DNA from: Zelopaecilomyces penicillatus
Taxonomy: Eukaryota > Ascomycota > Sordariomycetes > Hypocreales > Pseudodiploosporaceae
Assembly: GCA_005765155.1 (NCBI GenBank)
Contig: VCCP01000005.1
Location: 4,712,001-4,776,000 of the forward strand
Length of the DNA: 64,000 nucleotides
Direction of reading: 5' to 3'
Shown here: positions 55,179-64,000 of the stretch, piece after piece
How the letters are laid out: the number at the start of each line of letters is the position of its first letter
Numbering within the stretch: position 1 is the first letter of the stretch
Program-made: the position numbers and the translations under genes
The notes under the pieces: generated by a model
Told to the model about the DNA's origin: nothing
Database searches by the model: none
Seen by the model: the letters and a program-made list of their open reading frames with translations, nothing else

Positions 55179-57186
55179 CGCCGACCTAGACGATGGAGGG
55201 GCAGGACGACCGACTCAGTGGCTGCCTTGGGCAACCTTGAGCAGAGGAAGCTATTAATTTAGAGCCAGCCGAATAGGAAGAAAAGAGGCCGCAAGAAACG
55301 ATGGTTTAGTAACGATGCTGAGAGATGGCCGGGCTAGCTAGAGTCCTCGTGACAATGACACAACGAAAAAAATATGAGGGCGGCAAATCCAACGACGTCC
55401 CGGAAAGCACGGGTGAAAGAACCATTTGTTCGAAGCAAGTATGCCCTGAATAGCAGTCGCTGTATGCCGCCAAAGCAAAGAGAAGAGCACCGCAGGTTGA
55501 GTTTTACGCAGCAAAGCACCTCAAATCCAATAAGAGCATGGCAAATCGGCCAAAGAGAAAGGGCCTGTCGCTACTTAATGGCACGGCATGGACAAGAAGC
55601 ACGAGGTGAGGCGGTGCTGCGTCAGTGGCCTGTGGAGGGGCAGAAAACAAACGAATCCCAACACACCAAATGGCTCTTAGTCATCACAGAGACAACGCAC
55701 ACTTTGAAGCTGTTGTTGTTGCTCCAATCCAGCCGGCCACATGACCTTGTCGATTATTAATAGCAATCAAAGCCATGCATCCAAAGATGATAATAGGAAG
55801 AAAACATTCCATGGTTATTAATCTATAAATAAGGGTGTGCTCTTCCGGACTATCAATATATCCCAGAGCGTGGATCACCCGATTAGGACTTGGCTGGACA
55901 AGGGCAATACGGGCCCTTACAGGCAGCGGGTTGTCAACTTGTCAGTGTAACAGCTCGAGGTTGTACGATTACGCTTTGCAATCATTCACAACTAGTTTGA
56001 GTAAATACAACAACACCCAGATGTTCCAAATATCACATTTCATATTCCGTTTTTTGGCTTGGAAAGGGAGGTAGATCAGCGGTGAATACTCAACCACTAG
56101 ATAGATAGCCCCCACTACGATAGGCTTGACTACCGTCGGCTAGCAGAAAACGGAGAAGCCACCCAGTTAGTAGCGAATGATCTGCTACCCTGTAGAAACC
56201 CACTGGCTGAAGGAAAACATGGTAATATGGCATTGGAAGGCATGGCATGTATGTATCCTTTGCCCAATAACAAGCAGCAAGGCTCCAAGCGTTTACGCTC
56301 AGACTCTCATCACTGTCCGCTGGCAAGGGTTATTTGGGGAGTCAGAATCACTCAATCACCACTCGTTTACAACTGTGTGACTGTGAAATGGCTGTTTGCC
56401 CAAACATCACCATGCAGCGATCGACAACCAAGATTATGCGGCCCAACTCTATGGTCTTGAGGCCGTCCTGGAAAAGCAATAGTGAACGAGTATCTGTCAA
56501 TAGCAAAGACTATATACAATACCGTATCAAGCAGGCGTTCAACTAGAAGGCATGTGACGAAACCCCAAAACTTGGATACACCTTTCTGGACTTGGAATGT
56601 CGCATTTGAAGGCAAGAGCCATGGTAAGGCTGTTGACGTAGGGACTATGACCTTCCCCCCCCGAAACGGCAGGTGAAGCAAAATCAGGCCACTTTCAAGG
56701 GTCTTCCTCCAGTGGTTCATGGGAAAGTCCGGCACTGGCACTTGCCGCACGATACTCGCCTAATAGTCGGGGAATTAAGAGCCATCTGCTGGGTTGCGCC
56801 TTCACTAGTAGGTACTGGACTATCTCGTGCGTGTGTGTTGTTCGACGGCATACCCAACCGGCCAAGCTGACAACTACTTCAGCCACCTTTGTCGGCACTC
56901 CATCATCCCGGCTCAGCCCGATGGGGTGTCACAGCACTTTGCATTAAACATGAAGTATGAATAGGGTTATAGTGCGCCTTCGCTTCTCTCAAACGCTTCC
57001 TTCTTTCCTGCTCCTTTACCTCTTTTTTAAAAAAAAATATTAACCGGTTTGACTTGTTCTTGATTACACTATACTGTGAGTTGGCGATTACTGCTATACG
57101 GCTGGATCTTGGATCAAGACCCGTAGTGCTGACCACCCAAATTCTCTCTGTGCAGCAAAAAGACTAGGTAACACGAACCAGGCAAA
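55179..57186. other. Intergenic between the histidine kinase and P1B ATPase genes
   Basis: About 2 kb between divergently transcribed genes, so it contains both promoters. Open frames on either strand (up to 128 codons) have no domain. No gene seen. Confidence 0.5.
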
Positions 57187-60100
57187 ATGGCTGTTGGATG
57201 CTGCTCTTCCGGCGGATCGCATAACGTACCAGGCGTAAATGAGGCAGTGGAACTGGAACACGGCCATGGGCATGTCGACGGAGATGAGGTTGCGCAACCA
57301 GCCTGTCCCGAAGAGGGTGAATGCTGTGACGATGACACTTGCTCCGACCAGACGGGCGGCCTCTCGCCAACTCGCTCTCTGACCTTGGCATGCTGCGACT
57401 CCAGCGAGGAACATTGCGACGGTGGGCACCCGGTTATGTTCTGAAAGGGGAGTATGCAGCTCACATTACTTGATAGAGAAATGTATCATCGCGGCTGCTG
57501 CCCTAGAGTGCGAAAAGGCTTGCGAGGGTGATACCGTGGCTACTCAGGATGGTAGGCACTCAGTGATTCGTGTTTGCTCCCGAGGAGAACCCATTACTCA
57601 CCAACCACAGGTGCTGCCACTGGCAGTCATGACCATGCGCATGATGAGGACGGCCATCATCCTGGTACTGCATGCAACACGCATCTGGCCAAGGCTTTTG
57701 ATCAATATAGTGCCTACTTGGAAACCGCCCGTTGCATCTGCCGTGGCATTCTTGAGAGAGGGTGGGCAACTACTTGCTGCGATAAACCACCTACCAGCAC
57801 CAAAGCACTGATATTGGCTGACGCCTATACAACTGCGCATGCCTCGGAGAAGAAGATAGCTAAACATCATCACCACGGTATTAAGCGTCGTGGAAAGAAG
57901 GCAGCTGCTCTTCAAACAGATATGGGAATCAAGCATAGCAGAGACGCTGATTGCTGCAGTGGCCATGACATTGAACATTCCGACTACATCGAGAAGGGCG
58001 CGGATACAGCTCTTTCGCACAGAGATATTGAGAAAGCAGACAGTCATGAAACAATCATGCTATCTGTTGACGGTATGACATGCTCTGGATGCGGTAACAA
58101 GATGGAACGAACCCTCAAAGCTATTCCTGGTATATCTGCTGTGCGTGTCAATTTTGTCATGGGCCATGCAGAATTCAGCCTTGACACAAGCATCAACAAC
58201 GCTGAACAAGTCATTCGAGATACGCAACGAGCCACAGGATTCAATTGTAGCAAGATATCGAACGATGATCAAACTCTTGATGTACTGGCATCGGGACAGG
58301 CTGCAAAGTCTCTGATGGATCTTCCCATTACCGGCATCATGCAAGCCACGATTCTTGATAAACAAACAGTCCGTTTCACGTACGATCCAGCCACTATCGG
58401 GGCCAGGACCCTGATAGAAAAGATTGGCCCTCTATCAGACGGTTTAGCACCACCACAGGATGACCCCTCCGTATCGAGTGGAAGAAAGAGGCTATATGAT
58501 CAGCTCTTCAAAACGATCTTAGCAGCCGTATTCACTATCCCTGTTCTCGTTTTGGCGTGGGGCGAAACTCCTGTCGACGAGAAGACAAAATCATGCGTTT
58601 CCATGGCCCTCGCTACTGTTGTTCAGCTCATCGCTATACCCGATTTCTACCAGCCAGCTATCTCAGCACTTATTCATAGCGGATCTATCGAGATGGATAT
58701 GCTGGTCGTCATCAGCATCACCGCGGCTTATGTTTACTCCGTTACTGCATTTGCCTTCAGAATGGCTGGACACCCACTTGAGACTGCTGAGTTCTTCGAG
58801 ACGAGCACGCTTCTCATAACCCTCGTTATACTGGGCCGGCTTGTTGCAGCCTTTGCGCGTGTTCGGGCCGTTGCTGCAGTTTCTTTGCGATCCCTGCAGG
58901 CATCTACAGCGGTTCTGGTGTTGGATGGTAAAGACCATGAGATTGACGCCCGCTTGTTGCAATACGGTGATAAGTTCAAGATCGGGCCTCATTCAACTGT
59001 CCCTACTGACGGGATCGTTACCGGTGGTTCTAGCGAGGTAGATGAGTCCATGCTGACTGGTGAAAGTGTCCCTGTCTTCAAAAAGCAAGGCGATGTTGTG
59101 ATTGCAGGCACAGTCAACGGTTCAGGCACGTTACAAGCAAGGCTTACACGACTCCCTGGTAAAAATACCGTGACGGACATTGCGCAGCTTGTTGAAGAGG
59201 CAGCCAACTCTAAGCCCAAACTTCAGGACATTGCCGATCGCGTAGCAAGCTGGTTCGTGCCGATTATCACATCTGTTGCTGCCGTGGTCGTCATCGTCTG
59301 GCTCGTTGTGGGCCTTAAGGTACGCAACTATAGCACCGGCAAAGCTATTTCCAACGCAATCACCTACGCCGTCGCCACCTTGGCCGTGTCCTGCCCATGC
59401 GCACTCGGACTCGCAGTGCCCATGGTGCTGGTTGTGGCTGGTGGCATCGCCGCCCGCAACGGAGTGATTATCAAGTCTACAGAATGTACTGAACGCGCCC
59501 GAAAAGTCACAGATGTTGTGTTTGATAAGACAGGAACGATTACAGAAGGTGAACTTGATGTCACGGTCGAAGAAATTTTCATTGCCGATAAAGACAGGGC
59601 CATGGCCGTCGCCAAGGCTCTCGTAACCGGAAACAAACATCCTGTCTCTCTAGCTGTTGCAAAGTATCTGGAGCAACGTGCGACGCCCGAAATCAAGCTG
59701 ACTGAGGTCCATGTTATTCCTGGTGCCGGTGTTGAGGCCCAACTAGATGATTATGCAGTACGTGCAGGTAATCCCAAGTGGACAGCAACAGATAACTACC
59801 CTGCTGTGATTCGGCTCCAAGAGAACGGCTTGACTCTCCTTATTATCTCGCGCGATGGGAATCCTCTCGCCGTGTTTGGGCTACGCACTCGCCTCCGCAA
59901 GGAAGCAGCCAAGGTGGTAAAGCAACTCCTCTACCGCGGTATCAATATTCATCTTGTTTCAGGGGACCAAAAGCGCGCCGTCGAATCCGTTGCATCCCAG
60001 GTAGGCATCTCCAACGTAGCATCTCAGTGCACTCCGACGGAGAAGCGTGACTACGTCGCCGATCTCATGTCCCAAGGCAAAAACGTGATGTTTGTTGGTG

Positions 60101-60450
60101 ATGGAACAAACGATGCCGTTGCCGTAACCCAGGCCGATGTTGGTGTACAACTCGCCAGCGTTTTTTCGGCCAGTGATGTTACTCGTGGGGCAGCGGATGT
60201 GGTTCTGCTTGCTGGGCTCAAGGGCATCCCGTTTCTCCTCGATATAAGCGGCGTTAGCTTTCGACGCATGATGTTCAACTTTGGCTGGTCGGCTGTTTAC
60301 AATGTTCTTGCTATTCTCCTTGCCTCTGGCGCCTTTGTCAAAGTGCGTATCCCGCCAGGGTATGCCGGTCTAGGAGAAATTGTCAGTGTCTTGCCAGTCG
60401 TTTTTGCTGCCATGACGATGCTGCTGAAGAAGATCAAAACCAATGTCTGA
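57187..60450 (+). CDS. P1B-type heavy-metal ATPase (PCA1/Cu-type) with His/Cys-rich N-terminus
   Basis: Three exons (57187-57421, 57477-57551, 57611-60450), in phase, 1,049 residues. The first 240 residues are rich in Cys and His (CCSSGGS, HGHGHVDGD, GECCDDDTC, HDHAHDEDGHH, KHHHHG), probably metal-binding or regulatory. One HMA domain follows (GMTCSGC, about 257). The P-type core has TGES (actuator), SCPCALGL (membrane metal site, Cys-Pro-Cys, about 698-700), DKTGTIT (phosphorylated Asp, about 742), GNKHPVSL (the His-Pro motif of P1B pumps) and GDGTNDAVAVTQADVGVQLA. P1B pumps with CPC export Cu+, Ag+ or Cd2+ type ions. The pattern fits the fungal PCA1-like branch, with Cu or Cd detoxification likely; exact metal is inferred. 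No metallothionein gene is adjacent. Confidence 0.93.
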
Positions 60451-61257
60451 TGGAAGACTTTGGGCGATTCGGCGAACCTGAGGAGGGTGTGTCTTTGTCA
60501 GGTCAAAGGCCTGCAGAACTAACTACCCAAATATAAAAGCCAAGATTTCCAGGACGCCGAAAGATGAGGGGTTTCCGATGGCAAGAATTTTTAGTAAAAC
60601 ATAGGCTGTTGCTTGGCCATACATCTCGTGCTTGTTTTCAGTCAGAGAAGGGGGGAAGAACGGGCTTGCCCAAATGACTAGGTAGGGTTCGATACACTAG
60701 TTGAGAGAATACTTAGCCCACCCAATACATTCACTTATCACTCTTACAGCGACAGTATACTGTAGCAAATGAATTTTTTTGCAAAAGTATTTAGAATGTT
60801 TGATCTAAGTCCCTCCTTCTTTGGCCTAATAATGGTGCTTCACTCCACTTGAGAGCTACATACTTGCGATAAACTATCAAAATGTCAACAACTCCTAGTG
60901 CGTATTACAATCAAGTCCCCCCGTTCTCAATAGGGAAGCTGTCAAAGGTCGATTCTCATAATAAGTTATGTAAAAATGTGGCACTTGACCCTCTTTGTTT
61001 CCAAAATCCGACAAATGTTCGATATCTTTGCTTTTCGGGACTGTGCCCAAACAAAAAGTCATGCGAGCGAGGGTGGGTGGAGATCCCAAATTCAGTTTTT
61101 GGAATATTTATCCGAAATAAAGTAGCCCAACGCTTGATTTAATGTAGCCCATTTGCCCCTTGTTAGTTGTTTAGGTATCCCAGGCAACACATAAACACTT
61201 TCGCACCATATGTCTTCGCGTGCGGGGCCACAGTGCGGGATTAGGCTTTTTCTTTGT
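60451..61257. other. Convergent intergenic region
   Basis: About 800 bases between the stops of the ATPase gene and the second Zn2Cys6 gene. AT-rich; an 86-codon plus frame at 60882-61142 is domainless. No gene seen. Confidence 0.5.
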
Positions 61258-62973
61258 TCATGTATTCGGACTGGGACCAGCCAATTCCGCAAAGTCAACA
61301 ATAGTATACTGCTGCTGCAGGACCTCGAGCTTTTCGCGCAGATAATCTCGTTGCTCCTTCTCGGCACGCTCAAAGCTAAACATGAAGCGAACGAGGAATA
61401 TAAAATCCTCCATGCGGGTCTTGACATCCTCTTGGGTTTGGCCGTGACTCAGGGGCAGGGCGAGGACGTCAGCCACAGTGCTAGTAATCTCAAAAAGCTT
61501 CTGCAGGATGCCGCTGCCGTGCGTGACGATGCTGGATACGCTCTCCAGACGTCCGACGAGGCTTCGGAGCTGGGCGGAAAGCCGATGCGCAGGGAAGTGA
61601 AGCGACAATCCTTCGTGGGCGTCCTGTCGAGGAGTGGAGCTCAAGAGGCCGTGAGATAAAGCGAATTGCCACAGCAGGGTGCGCATCCAGAGCCGGGTGA
61701 CGAAGAGGTCCGCGTGCTGGAGCTCGGTGAAGGAGCCGCGGCCGCTTGTCCTTAGTGCCTTCTCTGCCTCCGAAGCACTGGCCTCGTCGTGATCCAGCTG
61801 GGTGTGCTTGCTCTCGATCCACTGGGCTGTCATGTCGGGAACTTGCTGGGTTGGGTTTTGCTGCGCGCTCCAGTATGTCAGAAACGGCCCATCCATGATT
61901 TGAAATAGGCGGATCAAGCGGTTAAAGCCAACGTCGACATGGGCTGGAATGGTGCTGTCCCAAAATGGCAAGCCCGAGGCGAGCGGAGTCATAATACAAG
62001 GATAACCAGAGAGGGTGGTCAGGAAACGCTCATGTATGTAAACCTCCCAATAAAGTCGCTGCAGCCTGGGTAGGTCGCTTGGATCAAGGGTGGTTACGTT
62101 CGGTGAGTATTGGTGCACGTTGAGCATTTGGATCATGGCCATTGCCTCGCGCAGAATGGCGAAACTGCGGTCAAAGCGCTTGAAGGCCATCATCGAGATT
62201 TCAAGGAAGACACACGTCATAATGCGTTTGAAATTGATTGGCAATTCGTTGAACTTGCCCCTGTCAACGTCGGTCGTTGATTCGGCACGCCTGTAGGCCC
62301 TTAGGCTCTGTTGCATCAGCTCTGTCATCTGGGCTCCGGTCTCGCCATGAAGAGTCCAAGATGTCGGAGTGGTGAGGTTAATGGTCACAGCGGCGAATGC
62401 ATAGACAAGGGCGGCGTCGTCCAAGTCAGCGTGCATATTCTCAATGGCTTGGAAAACCTCCTTGGGCGCAATGATGGGACTGACGGGGTAGACCTGCTGT
62501 TCGTATTTGGGCAGCAAGCTCAGGAAGAAGTCGACAGAGTAGAGCGGACTGCAGGATATTTCTGACAATCCGGTTGGGGAGTTTCCGGGCTCCGAGTTGA
62601 CGATACCGGCGATGGATGTGACTGCTGGGGCAGCAGATGCCGACACGGGGCCGCCATGAATAGAGCTAGAGGGCGGAGCAGATGTAGTGATGCGATTGTT
62701 GTTGTCTCTGGTACCACCACCCCCAACACCACCATTGCCGTTGGTGATGCTGCCCAATGCCGGTAGGGCGGCGGTCTGGGACGGTGTATTCGCCGACTTG
62801 TCGCGCAGCTGAGCAACAAGGCGGTTACGAACACCAGGCTTGCGCTTGGCTGGTGGCGGCGAGTAGACACATTCAAGATCGAGGTGAGAGCACTGCGAAC
62901 AGGGCTGAGTGGCGTTGCACCTCACCTTGCGCACTCGGCACCCATCGCAGGCCCTTGAAGCCCTGGCGCTCAT
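61258..62973 (-). CDS. Zn2Cys6 fungal transcription factor, fungal_trans type
   Basis: A single exon of 571 residues. The zinc cluster is at the extreme N-terminus: ACDGCRVRKVRC then PCSQCSHLDLEC, spaced C-x2-C-x6-C-x5-C-x2-C-x6-C, followed by a basic linker (PPPAKRKPGVRNRLVAQLRDK). A Gly/Asn/Ser-rich region (about residues 70-130) joins to the helical fungal_trans middle-homology region (LDDAALVYAFAAVTINLTTPTSW, RLYWEVYIHERFLTTLSGYPCIM). It ends at SPNT. It would be a nuclear DNA-binding regulator; the layout is like regulators of sugar or secondary metabolism, but no target is visible. The first Met was chosen because it is six residues before the first Cys. The gene is intronless, unlike the other regulator in the window. 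Confidence 0.9.
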   Translation of the reverse strand: MSARASRACDGCRVRKVRCNATQPCSQCSHLDLECVYSPPPAKRKPGVRNRLVAQLRDKSANTPSQTAALPALGSITNGNGGVGGGGTRDNNNRITTSAPPSSSIHGGPVSASAAPAVTSIAGIVNSEPGNSPTGLSEISCSPLYSVDFFLSLLPKYEQQVYPVSPIIAPKEVFQAIENMHADLDDAALVYAFAAVTINLTTPTSWTLHGETGAQMTELMQQSLRAYRRAESTTDVDRGKFNELPINFKRIMTCVFLEISMMAFKRFDRSFAILREAMAMIQMLNVHQYSPNVTTLDPSDLPRLQRLYWEVYIHERFLTTLSGYPCIMTPLASGLPFWDSTIPAHVDVGFNRLIRLFQIMDGPFLTYWSAQQNPTQQVPDMTAQWIESKHTQLDHDEASASEAEKALRTSGRGSFTELQHADLFVTRLWMRTLLWQFALSHGLLSSTPRQDAHEGLSLHFPAHRLSAQLRSLVGRLESVSSIVTHGSGILQKLFEITSTVADVLALPLSHGQTQEDVKTRMEDFIFLVRFMFSFERAEKEQRDYLREKLEVLQQQYTIVDFAELAGPSPNT

Positions 62974-64000
62974 GTGGGAAAAGATGAAACAGTGTCGATT
63001 TCCAGGAGCGGGACAAACGGTGCTGAGGGTTTTTACAAGACCGGAAAGGCGAGGGATCCCTCCGCAGCCGGAGGAGATACTATCGCGGGTAAAACCGATG
63101 CGTCCGGGCGGGCTTCAACGGTTCATGGCGCCTGGAGAACCGCAACCTGGGCCTCCGCGCAGTACCGCTCCCCGTTTCCGGGCGGGACGAGAAGTGGACC
63201 CCAGAAGGCTTGCTTCTTCTCTCCGGTGGCTCTCGTCGCTGTTTGCTCTCTCCGTGAAGAGGGCGGAGACAAGGGATGGGGGGAGGTTATGCAAATGAGT
63301 TCGCGATGCGGTGGGTTGAACGCGGGCGCAGTGTGCGTTTCGGATTGCCGGACCTCGGAGGGTAATAGCGAACGGCGTGCGGATGTCGCTGTCTTTTGCC
63401 GTCGTTTGCCGTTTGGCACACGCGCAATCGGACGAGGAGACACTGGCTGGTGGTATGTACAAGAGGGGGGGCGAATTGGGAGTGGGGATGGGTGTAGATC
63501 TGCTGCACGAGGAGAAGCGCGCACAAGAGAGGCAAAGACAGCGAGAGAGAGGGAGAGAAAGAGAGAGAGATTGCAGAGGGACACCAGCAAGGGAAATGCG
63601 GAGATGGAGGAGATGGAGAGAAAGAGAGGCGAGGAGCTCTAGCAAGCCTCTGCGGTCTTCCGGCCAGGCCCAACCGTCGGATGCAATAAATAAAGAGAGA
63701 GCGCGCCGAGCAGAGCGGAGGTGCAAAGGCGAAAGCGCGTGGCTTGGCGGGCGTTTTTGGCGAACATGATGCTAGGGCGAAGAGAGGCATAGCGAGTGTA
63801 GACTGTGTGGTGAGGTAAACCTGATGCGGTTCGAGGTCCCCTTTTCCATTGCCGGTTATGGTGTAGCTTCTGTCTGTCCCCAGGTGAGTTTGCCCCAGAT
63901 TCTCACAGGTCCGCCCTGTATCGCCGACAACGAAGCCTATTCTGCAGGTAAGATCAATACTACTACCCTCTCATTGTAGCAGTAGGTCTGTTGTTGTTGG
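62974..64000. other. Upstream region of the second Zn2Cys6 gene, to the window end
   Basis: About 1 kb holding the promoter and a purine-rich (plus strand) leader of the regulator, with GA-rich runs at about 63520-63580. Long frames on both strands here overlap and are low-complexity. Near the end (63880-63950) there are GT-AG-like signals (CAGGTGAG, TGCAGGTAAG) that might be part of a plus-strand gene starting at the border, but this cannot be judged. Confidence 0.45.

Noticed and set aside
31182..60450. Copper cluster made of the Bim1-like protein and P1B ATPase
   Set aside because: They are 25 kb apart with several housekeeping genes between, so shared regulation is possible but a physical cluster is not supported.
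47737..62973. Amylase and second Zn2Cys6 gene as a starch-use cluster
   Set aside because: They are 12 kb apart with a histidine kinase and a metal pump between, and the regulator does not show an AmyR-specific zinc-cluster signature that I can recognise.
63115..63790. Long overlapping frames on both strands at the right end
   Set aside because: They arise from GA/CT-rich leader sequence of the second Zn2Cys6 gene and have no domain.

Overview
This is nuclear DNA from a filamentous ascomycete (Pezizomycotina), most likely a Sordariomycete and plausibly Hypocreales. The reasons are intron-bearing genes with short GT-AG introns and CTAAC-like branch sites, long CT-rich leaders, intron-containing tRNA-Gly, and typical mould families: two Zn2Cys6 regulators, UstYa/DUF3328 proteins, a hybrid histidine kinase, a BtgC-type membrane GH17 enzyme and a Bim1/X325 copper protein. 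Genes lie on both strands and are separated by 0.4 to 4.3 kb. No transposon, CRISPR array, rRNA or provirus was seen. Species assignment is inference; no search was run.

Left part (1-11 kb): a tRNA-Gly with an 11-nt intron, an F-box protein gene (minus), a Zn2Cys6 transcription factor gene (minus) whose zinc cluster only assembles through a 4-nt microexon, then about 4.3 kb with no convincing gene.

Accessory-looking block (11.3-18.6 kb): a single-domain VPS10/sortilin-like gene (minus) diverges from the first of two tandem UstYa/DUF3328 genes (plus). A SET-domain gene follows. UstYa proteins are oxidases or cyclases of fungal RiPP (ustiloxin, cyclochlorotine and asperipin type) and other secondary pathways, so this is the best candidate for an undescribed system. 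I could not find a repeat-containing, Kex2-processed precursor. A small signal-peptide-like ORF lies between the two UstYa genes on the other strand. A 4.3 kb stretch without a convincing gene separates this block from the next genes.

Middle (22.9-46.8 kb): a GH17 glucan endo-1,3-beta-glucosidase convergent with an SRR1-like gene; tRNA-Val(AAC); a YUCCA-like flavin monooxygenase with an NTF2-like N-terminus; a Bim1/X325 LPMO-like GPI copper protein; then a housekeeping series: PLAA/Doa1 (ubiquitin, Cdc48), STRAP-type WD40, cytosolic Phe-tRNA synthetase alpha subunit (11 exons, one GC-AG intron), and a VIT/vWA protein.

Right part (47.7-64 kb): a secreted GH13 alpha-amylase without a starch-binding domain, a GAF-type hybrid histidine kinase (one GC-AG intron), a heavy-metal P1B ATPase with a His/Cys-rich N-terminus, and a second Zn2Cys6 regulator. 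The copper protein and the P1B ATPase both concern metal handling but lie 25 kb apart, so no physical cluster is claimed. All splice models were read by eye: each multi-exon gene was checked for reading phase across junctions and for GT/GC-AG borders, but not against transcripts.
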